Positions 38,001-45,792 are shown, counted from the first letter of the stretch. The stretch: DNA of 64,000 bases from Candidatus Gastranaerophilales bacterium (GCA_944322725.1 CALUPU010000001.1:248001-312000); one strand, 5' to 3'. Translations and numbers: made by a program. Notes: a model not told the origin generated them from the sequence alone.

Positions 38001-41000
38001 CGTTAAATTGACCGTTTGCAGTAGCTGTTCTTTGTACCAGCGACGTAGAAATACCTGGACCGCCGAGTTCATCAAATGTCGATGCAAGAGAATTTGACAT
38101 AAACAGCCCGTTACCGTAATTTTTCAAAGAATTGTGGTCACACCAGTACTGTAAAATGTCCGGTTCATTAGTACTGCCCTTATTTATAACAGAATCGTCA
38201 GGTATAGTAGTTGATGAAGCGGAAGAAGACGCAATACCGTCTATTATCGACATTTCTACAGAAGAATCAGATATGCAGCCGGCAATTTGACCTGTAGAAG
38301 TATTCACACCACCAAGATTTGCATCAACATATGCACCGTATACATTTACGGAAGTAACAATACCGAAAAGACCTCCTGCACAATTTATCGGACCATAAGA
38401 ATAGTTATTTGTATACAGCGTTGCATTTATTACAGTAACATTTTCAATATTATCACAATTATATGCCGTACCGGCTATACCACCAATACAAGCTCTATTT
38501 GGGCTATATATAATATCGTTACAAACATCATTAATCAACATGTCTTTTACAGTGGAGTTTTCCAAACTTCCGGCAAGTACGCCGTAAGCAATTGTACGCA
38601 TACCTGAAGTAGTAGTAACTCCGTCTATGACAATATTTTCAAAAGTTGAGTTGTTTACGTAACCGCCGAGAACAGCGGTAAAGGTAGAACCATAATTTGA
38701 ATGAACAACATCCTTGATAGCTAAATTTTTAACAGTAGCACCTTCCATATTTTTGAAAAATGCCATATACGAAGACGATGCACCACCCAGATTAAGATTT
38801 TTGATAGCATATCCGTTGCCATCCAGAGTGCCTTTAAACATCTCAAAGCCATTAAAAATCATGCCGCTGAAATCAATATCATTCATTAAAACGAAAGTTT
38901 TACCCTCTGTAGCAGAACCATCGCCGATAGCATCACTCAATTCCTGAGCCGAATGTATGGCAATATAGCCGTTACTTGCAGCTTCCTGTTCACTTATTTG
39001 AGTGGCTTTATGAACTTTATTCAGGCCTGCATACTCAACAAAGTTGCTTGATCCTGATGTAAATTCTACAGATAATCCCAAAGGTCCTTCCGAAGCAGAA
39101 TACAGCTTTCCGTCTTTTATGCTGAAATCCAAGGCTTCTATAGTATTATTAATTTTATTAAGAACATCCTCTACAGTATCACCTTCATCAACAGTTATAG
39201 TATAATCGACACCATAAGCGACATCAGGATGGTTAACTGTGATGGTAAAATCGCCTGCACTAAACTGTCCTTGTACTCTTGATGCACCTGATGCGGGATT
39301 TGGTTTGTAATTATAGTATTCCGCTCCGAATACACTTTCCAAATCAGAAGACTTTAATTTCTTTTGACCATCGACTTCATAGTATGAGACATTGTTGTAA
39401 AATTCTGCATCATCATACCCAAATGACTTTATCTCATAAAAATAGGAGGGATTTTCCATTTGAGCATTTGTTGCACTTATGCCGTTATAAACAGATAAAG
39501 CCTCTTGTGTAGATGAAGCAACAAAAGCAGCAGCTTTAGATGTATCACTGTTTGTTTTGAATTTAATGTAACTATTATTTAATACATTATGATAACCTGT
39601 AAATTCCGTTGTAATACCGGAAACTACAGCGTTTTTATTAACATTAAAATTAACAGCAGAAATATAAATATCCTCATAACCGTAGTTTCTTGAGTTTGTT
39701 ATGGTTACAGCTATGCCTGCTGCCTTTTGTACATTGTCACCGCCTATTTCTGTATTTTCAATAAAAATGTCATGTACATTAGAGCCGGTAACAATATTAT
39801 TTACTAAAGCAGAAGCAGTTGCACCGGTGGTTTTTATAGAAGAATCTTTTATATATATATTACTAAAGAAAGTTCTTTCTGATGAAACAGCAATAAGAGC
39901 AGCATTGCCCGTTCCATTAACTGACGCATTTATAAAACCTATATTAGAGATTTCAGCATAATTAGTAAGATTGGCAAACATTGCGTTTCCGTTTACTTCC
40001 AAATTTGAAATAAAGTAGCCGTTACCATTGAATTTACCACTATATGATGAAATCTGATTAAAAGTAACACCTTGCATGTTGATATCGTTCATCAACATTA
40101 CATTTCTACCGGAAGATAACGCCGAAATAAGTTCATCCGCAGTACTTACAGCAACATATCCCTGACTTTCAGCATCAGTTTTAGAAACATGATTTACACC
40201 GGAAGGTCCTGATGTAATACCTGAATTGCCGGATATAGTAGCAAAGTCACCCGAGTTTACTTTATTTCCGCCTTCAATAATATAATCATATACAACATCA
40301 TTAGCAGAGTCTGAACCGGAAACGGTATTTGAACCGCTGATATTAGTATAAGAACCGCTGCTGGATACGCCTGATGTAGCTTCTGTAGTCAAACCGACTT
40401 CCGAAGTGAAGTTTGTATAACCGCCTACTACGGATATATTAAATCCTGTACCTGCATTCAGTTGTTTAATCTGGATTCTTCCGTCTTCCGTAAGAGAAGC
40501 AGAAAGTCCGATAGACGCACCCTGCTGGTTAATCTTATCCAAAACCTGCTGTAAAGTGTCGCCTTCTTCTACCTTAATAGTTGTCGAAAGTATTTTAGTA
40601 GGATCAGCAAAATATCCCTTATCTTCTGTGTATGTAACGTCATTTGTCGTAATTATAAATGAACCGTCAGTGAAGGTTTTATCTAAAGTTAATCCTGTTT
40701 TATTACCTGTCAAAGTAGCGTTATGCGCAGGATTTGAAGTGCCTGTCGTAACATTTGCCGTAATACCGACAAACTGTGTAAAGTTTGTATTGCCGGCTTC
40801 TACAGATACAAAATAGTCTGAGCCGGTGTTGTTCTGTTTGATTACAAATTTGCCGTTTTCATCAATTAATGCAGTGACATCAAGCCCCGAGTTATTAATC
40901 TTATCAATTACATCATTTACTGTATCGCCTGACTCTACAGTAATGACAGCACTTTTACCCTCACCGTTTTTGCCTGCGGTAATTGTAAACGAGCCTGTAG

Positions 41001-44000
41001 TGAAGTCCGGAGTTGCTGTTCCTGTTTGCACAAAGGAATCCGCCGGTAAAACATTGGAATTTGCAAATAAATCAACAATTGGCTGCGAAGCGTAGAATGC
41101 ATTGCCGACAGGTACCGGAGAAAAGCCAAGAACATCCTGCATAAACTGAGTAGGATTGTCAATAGATAGACTTGCTATATCGTATAAAGTACCGGTTGAT
41201 TCTGAATCCTGATAATTTTTAAAAGCAAGAGACAGACCTTTACTAGTATCTGATACACCAGTACCCATATCAGAACCTGTGAAATTCACAGCAAAAGCAT
41301 ATACGTTGGAGTAATCTCCGTTATTACTAATTATTTCTGTAATATTAATTTTATCTAAATGAGTGTTATTGGCACTGCCGACAACACCGCCAATTGCAAA
41401 ATCATCATATGAGAGGTCATTATCAAATACAACATTTAAAACAGTAGACTTTAGTATTTCGCTGTTTGTCGCTGAACCGACAAGCAAACCTGCATTGGCG
41501 TTAGATGAGTCACCACCAATTGACTGTAAATAAGCAGGACAAAGAGCAGCATTTTCAAGAGTTGAATCATTCAACTCACCAACCATTATGCCGAATGAAG
41601 CACCATCTTGTACATATATATCTTCTGTTGCATATGCATAGAAAAGTAGAACATTGTTTATAACAGAATTATTTGAAGCAACACCTGCAACTATACCGGA
41701 AGAAGCAGAAATTTTATCCTTCCATGACGTAGTTATATTACTGAAAGCAATATTTTCTATGGTAGCGCCGTCAAGTGTTTTAAAAAAGCCTGAAGAGCCG
41801 GAAGATGATTGTGTAAGAGTCAAATTAGCAATGCCATATCCATTACCGTTTAAAGTACCCTTAAATGTATCAAATCCTTCAAACGATGCACCGCCAAAGT
41901 CAATAGTATCCATTAATATATAGGATTTACCATCAGTTTGAGAACCATCACCAATCGCAACTATTAACTCTTCTTTTGAATGTATTGTTATATAGCCCTT
42001 ACTCTTTGCTTCCGCCTCTGTCATATGGGCAGCAGCCAGACCTACAGTTTGTGCAAAATCACCGCTTTCATCTTCAAATGAAACAGAGAAGTTGGAAGAA
42101 GCGTTATTTTTAACAAAATACAAATGATTATCGCTGCCTTTGGTAAGGGTCATACCTGTGAGATCTTCAATTTGCTCATAGATTTTTTCTACAGTATCAC
42201 CTTCAGAGTAATCAATATATTGTGTAGATAGTGAACCGTCATCTTTAATCATTGTAATTTTAAGACGACCTGCTTTAAAATCAGCACCTGCAGTTAAACC
42301 AGTAGATTCTGTTACAGCGTTATTATAAGTATATATACCTATAGAACCGCCTGCCGATTCATTACCTGTCAAAACCTTATTCCCGGTAATGCTTGAAGCG
42401 GTACCGGTTGTTGAAGTACCTACGGAAACGGTTTTTGTTAATCCGGCTTTTTCTGTAAAGTTAGTTGTACCGGCTTCTATTTTTATATCAAAGCCTGAGC
42501 CGGCATTGGTTTGAGAAATTTTTATTTTACCGTCTTCAATAGTCGCACTCAAGCCGATAGAAGAAATCTGATTATTAATGGATTTGACTGCATCTTCAGC
42601 AGATAATCCTGCTTGCAGGCTTACGACGACTGATTGCATTTCATCAAGAGGATTGCCTTCCGAGTCAGTTTTATTTGTATATACAATAAAATCACCTGCG
42701 CTATAACCTGCAGTTTCCGTTAATGCCTTTTCGCCTTTAACATAAGCATAAGTACCTTCGTTTGACACACCTGTTGATACCTGTGTGGTCAAGCCTACTT
42801 TTTCAGTAAAATCAGTAGTACCTGATTCAATCTTTATATCAAAACCTGAGCCTGCATTCAGCTGCTCTATCTTGATTTTTCCTGTATTTTCACCTTCTGC
42901 AACAATAGAAGCACTAAGCCCTATAGAGTTGAGTTGTGCATTTATTGAATCAAGAGATTCAGCAAGAGTTTTACCAGCTTCTATTTTAACGTCAACAGAC
43001 ACCATTTCAGAAGAAGCATTGCCATCATCTCCAACCTTATTGGTTGTTACCTTAAAAGAACCTTCAGTAAATGTACCGCTATAAACATTTGTCCCTATAA
43101 CATAAGAAGAAGTAGCACCTGTAGAAACACCCACTGACACAGATTTTGTAAGCCCGACTTCCTGAGTGAAATTCGTATCACCGGCTTCTACTTTAATATC
43201 AAAGCCTTCTCCGCCGTTGACCTGTTTTATCTGAATTTTTCCGTCAGCTGTCAGGCTGGCTCTCAAGCCCATATTCACGTCATTGCCGTCAGCATCTTTG
43301 TATGTTGCAGAGTTAATTTTGTCCATAATATCCTGCAAACTCATAGACGAATCCACCTCTATAACAGCAGATGCCAGCTCTGATGATGGAGTTTTGCCGT
43401 CAGCAGAAAGTTTGTTTGTAGAAATAACAAATGAACCGTTAGTGTAACCTGTTTTTGACAAATCCAAATTGCCGACAGTACCTGTAAGAGTAGAGTTTGT
43501 ACCCTCTGTAGAAATACCTGATGAAACGGTAGAAGTAAATCCGACAACATTCGTAAAATCTGAACTGCCTGATGTTACCGAAATCTTATATCCGCTGCCG
43601 TAGTTGTTGTGGGATAATTGTAAATGCTGTGTTCCGTCCGACATAGTAACAAGACTAGCCTTAATTGCCAGACCTGAATTGTTAATCTTATCCATTACGG
43701 ACTGCAAAGTTTCGTTCTCAGCTACGTCAAAAGTTATTGTTTCTGTTCTGGAAGGATCATTTGCAACAGAAGCAGTAATACTAAAATTACCCTCTTTAAA
43801 TGTTGTAGAAGAGGTTACAGCGTTTATACCAGTGTAAGTTGTAGAACTTCCGCTTATAGAAACACCCGAATTTACATCTTTTGTAAGACCAACGTATTTT
43901 GTAAAATCAGAAGAACCTGCAGAAACCGAGATATTATATCCCTTGCCTTTTGCAGTTTGTCTGATTTGGAAACGACCGTCAACAATCTCTGCCTGCAGAT

Positions 44001-45597
44001 AATTGGTTTGATCATTTCCTTCTGCATCAGTATAGGTCTGAGATGTTTGTTTTTTAATTTTTTCAATAATTGACTCGATTGTATCCCCGTCTTCTATTTT
44101 TATTTCAGTAGTAAGCATTTCGGAAGTCGGGTTGCCGTCCTCATCAATTTTGCTGTAGGAAAGCAGGAAGTTACCTGTTTTAAACTTGCCGCTTCCATCG
44201 GCTTTTGCTGTATCAGAATAAGAGATTCCGCTGTTTAAACCTTTTAATGCGACATAAGAACCGTCGCTGCCCATTACAAGGTTGCCGGTATTCATTACAC
44301 CGCCTGCAGTAAATCCGACAGCGTTGGTAAAATTAGAGGTTCCTTTTTCGACTTTAATATCGACAGCACCTGTTTTGCTTGCCGTCAATATAATTTGTCC
44401 GTCTTTAAAAGTAGCACCAACACCGTCTGCAGTGGCTTTGTTAATCTGAAATACCAGATCATCAATAGTGGTATCAGAATCAATAGTAAATGTTTCACCG
44501 TTGATACTAAACGTACCTTCAGATACAGTAAAACCGGCAAGCGATGCAAAGTTTGAAGCCTCTGTATTTACTTTATTACCGGAAGAATCCGTAATATTCA
44601 GAGTCTTAATGGAAGGATTGTTTGCATCTGTCTGCAAAGTCGCCCTAAATCCTTCCGCTTCAAGCTTTTCTATAAGTGATGCAACAGTGTCGCCTTCTGC
44701 AACATCAATCTGAACGCCTCCTACAAAATAAGCACCGTTTTTTATGCCTATATCCTCAAGTTTTGTCGTTGTAGTGATATCCCCGCTTACATTTAAGTCA
44801 CCGACAGCATTTGTTATGGCAACAGAATTGCCTGCAGTCGCTGAAATAGTAAATGCACCTGTAGTTTTGTCAATCTTTGCTGTGTAATTTGAATCCGAAT
44901 TAATTTTGTTGATTAAATCTCCTACTGACTCATCCTTATCCACGGTAATTACACGAGAACCTAGTTTAAAACTTCCGCTTGTAACACCAATTTCGGAAAG
45001 CTTCATATCTGCAGTAATATCCGTACGAAGGGAAGTAACAGTGTTTGAAGCACTGTCATAAGTACCGGCAAAAAGATCCGTAATTTTTGTTTTACCGGAA
45101 ATAGCCGTACCAAGAATCTGACCGCTCTTTAATACGGAACAGGTTGCCAGCTGCGTAACGGAAAGCTCAACTCTCTGAGGGTTAGCGGAATTACCTACTG
45201 TAACACCCGCCACATTTCCGTTAGAACTTGTACCGGATACGTACGAGTCATCCGGGTTTGGATTTTTAAGGCTGTTAATGTAGTCGTCAAGTGTGGAAAC
45301 CGTTTTGTTGTAGCTTTTGTTGAGTGAGTTTATAGTGTTAAGTTTATTGCCGTTAATAGTATACTGATTCTTCATTGCATCAATAGTATCCTGCAATGAA
45401 GCTATTTGAGAACTGTATGAGTTGTTAATGGAACCGGTGCCGAGAGCAGAGTTTTGAAGCGAAGCAAGAGCATTCTCAATAGAAGTCCTTTGCTCTAGCA
45501 AGGAATTCATTGAAGAAGTTTTTTTCGCAATTAATTGCGAAATCATACTGCTTACGCTGGCATTAGTGCCGTTTAAGTTACCTATCGAAAAATCCAT
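29077..45597 (-). CDS. Giant FliD-like flagellar cap/adhesin protein (5506 aa)
   Basis: An uninterrupted frame of 5506 codons on the minus strand. Ends are FliD-like. The N-terminal ~190 residues start MDFSIGNLNG and continue as a helical region with ISQLIAKKTSSMNSLLEQR. The C-terminal ~300 residues carry DVLHNALENNRNGYF and a final coiled coil. Between lie about 27 hook-IN-type modules, each 80-110 residues and ending in a phrase like SDFTNVVGFT. Six right-handed beta-helix blocks with GLUG-like A-G-G-L-x-G turns interrupt them (from residues ~1192, 1804, 2197, 2749, 3169 and 3501). The protein is about ten times a normal FliD. I infer a filament-tip or filament-associated protein exported through the flagellar apparatus, with the beta-helices as adhesive or glycan-binding arms. 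Own promoter at 45637-45665. The alternative is a structural gene with no flagellar export. Confidence 0.85.
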   Translation of the reverse strand: MDFSIGNLNGTNASVSSMISQLIAKKTSSMNSLLEQRTSIENALASLQNSALGTGSINNSYSSQIASLQDTIDAMKNQYTINGNKLNTINSLNKSYNKTVSTLDDYINSLKNPNPDDSYVSGTSSNGNVAGVTVGNSANPQRVELSVTQLATCSVLKSGQILGTAISGKTKITDLFAGTYDSASNTVTSLRTDITADMKLSEIGVTSGSFKLGSRVITVDKDESVGDLINKINSDSNYTAKIDKTTGAFTISATAGNSVAITNAVGDLNVSGDITTTTKLEDIGIKNGAYFVGGVQIDVAEGDTVASLIEKLEAEGFRATLQTDANNPSIKTLNITDSSGNKVNTEASNFASLAGFTVSEGTFSINGETFTIDSDTTIDDLVFQINKATADGVGATFKDGQIILTASKTGAVDIKVEKGTSNFTNAVGFTAGGVMNTGNLVMGSDGSYVALKGLNSGISYSDTAKADGSGKFKTGNFLLSYSKIDEDGNPTSEMLTTEIKIEDGDTIESIIEKIKKQTSQTYTDAEGNDQTNYLQAEIVDGRFQIRQTAKGKGYNISVSAGSSDFTKYVGLTKDVNSGVSISGSSTTYTGINAVTSSTTFKEGNFSITASVANDPSRTETITFDVAENETLQSVMDKINNSGLAIKASLVTMSDGTQHLQLSHNNYGSGYKISVTSGSSDFTNVVGFTSTVSSGISTEGTNSTLTGTVGNLDLSKTGYTNGSFVISTNKLSADGKTPSSELASAVIEVDSSMSLQDIMDKINSATYKDADGNDVNMGLRASLTADGKIQIKQVNGGEGFDIKVEAGDTNFTQEVGLTKSVSVGVSTGATSSYVIGTNVYSGTFTEGSFKVTTNKVGDDGNASSEMVSVDVKIEAGKTLAESLDSINAQLNSIGLSASIVAEGENTGKIKIEQLNAGSGFDIKIESGTTDFTEKVGLTTQVSTGVSNEGTYAYVKGEKALTETAGYSAGDFIVYTNKTDSEGNPLDEMQSVVVSLQAGLSAEDAVKSINNQISSIGLSATIEDGKIKISQTNAGSGFDIKIEAGTTNFTEKAGLTKTVSVGTSTTGTASSITGNKVLTGNESAGGSIGIYTYNNAVTESTGLTAGADFKAGRLKITMIKDDGSLSTQYIDYSEGDTVEKIYEQIEDLTGMTLTKGSDNHLYFVKNNASSNFSVSFEDESGDFAQTVGLAAAHMTEAEAKSKGYITIHSKEELIVAIGDGSQTDGKSYILMDTIDFGGASFEGFDTFKGTLNGNGYGIANLTLTQSSSGSSGFFKTLDGATIENIAFSNITTSWKDKISASSGIVAGVASNNSVINNVLLFYAYATEDIYVQDGASFGIMVGELNDSTLENAALCPAYLQSIGGDSSNANAGLLVGSATNSEILKSTVLNVVFDNDLSYDDFAIGGVVGSANNTHLDKINITEIISNNGDYSNVYAFAVNFTGSDMGTGVSDTSKGLSLAFKNYQDSESTGTLYDIASLSIDNPTQFMQDVLGFSPVPVGNAFYASQPIVDLFANSNVLPADSFVQTGTATPDFTTGSFTITAGKNGEGKSAVITVESGDTVNDVIDKINNSGLDVTALIDENGKFVIKQNNTGSDYFVSVEAGNTNFTQFVGITANVTTGTSNPAHNATLTGNKTGLTLDKTFTDGSFIITTNDVTYTEDKGYFADPTKILSTTIKVEEGDTLQQVLDKINQQGASIGLSASLTEDGRIQIKQLNAGTGFNISVVGGYTNFTSEVGLTTEATSGVSSSGSYTNISGSNTVSGSDSANDVVYDYIIEGGNKVNSGDFATISGNSGITSGPSGVNHVSKTDAESQGYVAVSTADELISALSSGRNVMLMNDINMQGVTFNQISSYSGKFNGNGYFISNLEVNGNAMFANLTNYAEISNIGFINASVNGTGNAALIAVSSERTFFSNIYIKDSSIKTTGATASALVNNIVTGSNVHDIFIENTEIGGDNVQKAAGIAVTITNSRNYGYEDIYISAVNFNVNKNAVVSGITTEFTGYHNVLNNSYIKFKTNSDTSKAAAFVASSTQEALSVYNGISATNAQMENPSYFYEIKSFGYDDAEFYNNVSYYEVDGQKKLKSSDLESVFGAEYYNYKPNPASGASRVQGQFSAGDFTITVNHPDVAYGVDYTITVDEGDTVEDVLNKINNTIEALDFSIKDGKLYSASEGPLGLSVEFTSGSSNFVEYAGLNKVHKATQISEQEAASNGYIAIHSAQELSDAIGDGSATEGKTFVLMNDIDFSGMIFNGFEMFKGTLDGNGYAIKNLNLGGASSSYMAFFKNMEGATVKNLAIKDVVHSNYGSTFTAVLGGYVNNSTFENIVIDGVTTTSGMRTIAYGVLAGSLENSTVKDMLINDVCNDIIYSPNRACIGGIAGTAYNCDNIENVTVINATLYTNNYSYGPINCAGGLFGIVTSVNVYGAYVDANLGGVNTSTGQIAGCISDSSVEMSIIDGIASSSASSTTIPDDSVINKGSTNEPDILQYWCDHNSLKNYGNGLFMSNSLASTFDELGGPGISTSLVQRTATANGQFNEGTFTITAGLAGSEVTKTIEVEGGDTIDDIITKINNSGLGVTASITADGKFVINSDSTDANFRIKVESGLSDFLEYVGMVSETTSTGILSPGSDVNQFTTLKGNNYVTASDSISAGSFKINDITIDFAAGTIQSAIDTINSYTSQTGVVAELIADSTGQYNVVLRASMTGPNQTIFVDGGTSNFGSVSGLTTQSISTTATIGTDGSNHTITGSKTVYVSLTEEEALAQGYELISSSADLIKIRNATDGTKFILTNNINLSGYAHSFSITASNITIDGNGYGFFNYSSDSSLITDITGNGVTIKNLGISNFNIEHGEDVGLLIGHISSNDVTFSNIYIGNSTLTASGIAAGLVSVVEGDNITIKNVYVDKNVTINSDSSYAGGLVGYNNYTLDIDNVNVLAVVEGYDYAGGLIGYAFYESHVNISNSAYTGNQVVATYSYGMAGGLVGYNDDFLWVKNSFVLGSVISPNQKGVFVGNNALSDLKNSFYNQDYFTFKSYAGSVSQAVANNPNVNGIALSDAVFDKYFDNYISVNAMSFNDSTKISTGTVIVNGTTINLTSSSSTIISVDDAVSQINAKSSQTGVTAEIKNGKVVFTSDSAFTIAAGTSDFVQKTGTAGYTVNAATETTIGNVVSTEVKLDKITESEAISRGYTVIKTADEFFTKLSANPSGKYILMNDIDFSGASYAQISNFDGILEGNGYTIKNYTSSNALIYSSAEGAEIKNLHIDNAQITPTTSSYAAVLVRQANGSISFSNIDITNSDIDGSDLSLNFAGFLVGRLGSGGTNGYNVSIENVNIDSNSSIYGSETIGALIGMNLHSGFTTVRNVTSAASITASSYAGGLIGFSYYTDYFFENVKSTGTITSRNTSNTKSFGGFIGGVYSTPAAKSNITFKDSYASVSIKKSDGTNYDTARQNQFVGSVSGNVSYTSITYDNAKYNSSVADSTGEGGTAGSSSGISGYDANWSPLQVQLSESEALAQGYTVIHNASEFVSKINANKSGKFILIGDIDMSSLTSYTSISGFNGTLNGNGYKISSLGDYYATTPVATNGLFSSVTDGAKFKNIIIEDFTISGADDVGLLAGNVSGTVEFDNITIQGTNRISGGFNVGGVIGQASSASIFANNIYISDSTSISANSDAGGFIGFVANGSLIKLSNLETYAESVSVADAGAGGVIGESFDSSLIFSNVYANMYSTAVYTGNDYSGGIIGQVEFLSDSINIVFSNVYSETGLVDGGPSRGAVFGSLYGEDNPYFLNNTAYISSAYGGDDYAQSLSSSEFNAQLDRTEFYTDSYKYFQGNLTIKLGNNNPVNVVIDTSSLDELLEKLNTYGIDTTFDNGILTISSSSGFSISGTGNVLEILNLSAGNYYNKIQYGSVKGLTKDTKFDGLTSGYLKYGEGAATNSVYISSSDSLGSIIDKINNATSSSFEAGIDSLGRFYIKKLNNSSTSIVVSFTTTNLNNFIGIADNSSSQSNTAIESSSSTLSGSVNVTGNETLNAGSFTLMLGNVSRDFTVNQGETINKVLEKINNAGLALTASIKDGKVFILANDGNNDDINVIEYSGNFAELAGLKTALISEKTLSNNDLNTNCVAGDFNIEYNGNTYKINVENEKISSVLSKINALNIGLTASIVDNKVLIVANDPKGGNITFIDGTSDFTKKVGLSSGGEQSAVIDAGTNSTLTSANMVTSISGMYSSGDFSIHITDNNGNIISSEKITISSTDSINNIIDKINSSNAGVTAYVDGNTGKMVLQRNSSDTAGGILVTKGTSNFTNRIGFTSGGEQSVTTATGSQAELISTSASTGVQFTDGDFIIQMTDKSGNIVSKHEILVSSTDNVSDIVRKINDANIGLYAYIDSATDKMVIERNANTGEGGFVLQKGISDFTNKMGFTSGGNLVAQYEDGDIAIIKSDYDVNEAGTFTEGTFYIDGIEINITADDIASGNAVQAVLDRINDLTDVFASLDNQNRIVLTKKPSAGEGSIEIVKGTSDFTNKFGFTSGGYQTGVSHTGDNATLVSKDVSLNTVVSEGYFYIQRTGNNSTNPIRIDVAANSTIADVIDKINAVTSQTGVIASWDSSSNKIVLTRSGETGEGGFDVIKGTSNFTNIAGFTSGGELYVPICGGNMASVTGANKVAQNTVVSNGDFVIKLDNTEHVITLDTDTTIEAVMEKINAIDGLTAVYDDNTKKITITRDGASGAGSIEIIKGTSDFTNIAGFTSGGSQTATVVQGSKASITSVNKVDDTTKFTAGDFVINVKGETNKSININIDDDDTILSIVDKINADKDSGIFASFDAATGKITISLGAELGDSSIEIVKGSSNFTNVVGFTTGGSSNGVFQDGDTAEIISGNSAASNQHFTEGDFTIKLTGNVPAGHDSEFKINVTANDTLQTIVDKINALDKGVYAFINDDNKLVIRRDADYGSGGIEIIKGTSSFTTDMGITSGGEEFDSLLNAGSSSKIISTQDVATAEGAYTDGNFFIQLLDKNGNAQGGLIQVDINKTGNSVDSISTIINTINSMNAGVTASIENGKFVLTRNQDTEAGSLTVIKGTSDFTNVLGLTSGGNLQDGVYESGEAATNTVLTSKDLGKKLVSDSMTLGSIGVKNGTFKINGVDINVKASDTIYDLASRINSVFSNSAYEDIAVSASYENGELVLRSKNASSTARIVVEKGTTNFTDIAQLTRDYQNSVDLGIEKTGQNAHFNINGKDYDMALDLNDKGQNMIYLDDNGNVLDSSEGASIAINVKQTGNTTIDIGRNLLNDSVEKLQSFVNRFNTAMDAAANPIMSDDTAFNSFINQIKNALTNNIGSINKVTTKLAEIGIIVKITGGDNSNMGSVQISLSKTNGQYDYVEAFYKDPQKVLDLIIGDDSAPLDHNIAGSFVRLSDVLHNALENNRNGYFKITPRSIEAQQKALKREITSTTFDLNELKNTAAGTNEMQGLSEYLLQLEQQYQLINEAIIALNSQYSSSITRLVLNKNNASFKPLVS
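30000..34125 (-). repeat. Tandem hook-IN module array in the 3' third of the giant gene
   Basis: About twelve consecutive modules of roughly 90-115 codons. The last nine before the C domain mostly end in F-T-x-x-x-G-F-T-S-G-G. Each has the G-x-F-x-I strand, the T-I-x-x-V-I-x-K-I-N helix and a G-G-x-x-x-I-x-K-G-T-S-x-F-T close. The DNA also repeats: compare 31371-31440 with 31671-31740, both encoding S-G-G reversed on the plus strand. The closeness of modules suggests recent tandem duplication. Confidence 0.75.
34130..35097 (-). other. Giant FliD-like protein: beta-helix block F
   Basis: Lead LSESEALAQGYTVIHNASEF, then LIGDIDMSSL, TLNGNGYKISSL and rungs with GGVIGQA, AGGFIGFV, AGGVIGES and SGGIIGQV. 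About 320 residues from 3501. Boundaries approximate. Confidence 0.75.
35110..36094 (-). other. Giant FliD-like protein: beta-helix block E
   Basis: Lead LDKITESEAISRGYTVIKTA, then LMNDIDFSGASYAQI, EGNGYTIKNY and rungs with AGGLIGFSY and GGFIGGVYS. It abuts block F with no hook-IN module between. About 330 residues from ~3169. Boundaries approximate. Confidence 0.75.
36405..37353 (-). other. Giant FliD-like protein: beta-helix block D
   Basis: Lead YVSLTEEEALAQGYELISS, then TNNINLSGYAHSF, IDGNGYGFFNY and clear GLUG rungs (AGGLVGYNN, AGGLIGYAF, AGGLVGYND). About 315 residues from 2749. Boundaries approximate. Confidence 0.75.
38055..39010 (-). other. Giant FliD-like protein: beta-helix block C
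   Basis: Lead KATQISEQEAASNGYIAIHS, then LMNDIDFSGMIFNGF, TLDGNGYAIKNL and rungs with GVLAGSL, IGGIAGTA and AGGLFGIV turns. Blocks A and C are the most alike (shared IGDGS-x-T-x-GK and FKGTL-GNGY). About 320 residues. Boundaries approximate. Confidence 0.7.
39283..40188 (-). other. Giant FliD-like protein: beta-helix block B
   Basis: Lead VSKTDAESQGYVAVSTADEL, then LMNDINMQGVTFNQI, KFNGNGYFISNL and rungs with ISNIGFINASV. Less regular than the others, with fewer Gly turns. About 300 residues from 1804. Boundaries approximate. Confidence 0.65.
41040..42024 (-). other. Giant FliD-like protein: beta-helix block A
   Basis: Begins with the lead MTEAEAKSKGYITIHSKEEL, then LMDTIDFGGASFEGFDTFKG, TLNGNGYGIANL and beta-helix rungs with GIVAG and GGVVGSA turns. 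About 330 residues from ~1192. Boundaries approximate. Confidence 0.7.
42030..45050 (-). repeat. Tandem hook-IN module array in the 5' part of the giant gene
   Basis: About eight modules ending in phrases such as SDFTKYVGLTK, TNFTQEVGLTK and TDFTEKVGLTT, separated by variable linkers like GVSTGATSSYV. They alternate with a shared G-x-G-F/Y-D/N-I-K/S-V close rather than the E-I-V-K-G-T close of the 3' array, so the two arrays expanded separately. Confidence 0.7.
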
Positions 45598-45636
45598 TTC
45601 GGCTCACAATTAACTTGTCCACTACAACATATCAAT

Positions 45637-45665
45637 AGTATATCATATTGACATCTGCTCTTCAA
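45637..45665 (-). promoter_or_regulatory. Candidate promoter of the giant fliD-like gene
   Basis: Minus strand TTGAAG (45660-45665), 17 bases, TATACT (45637-45642), about 40 bases upstream of the ATG at 45597. Sigma-70-like. Confidence 0.5.
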
Positions 45666-45792
45666 TCCTGAATAACTGTAATTTTAACAATTGTAATAAT
45701 TACGACTGATACTACTTTATTAAATAAAATAGTATATTGCCCCCATTATGACAATACTCTGAAAGTATGAGAAAATTAACGAAATTTACATT

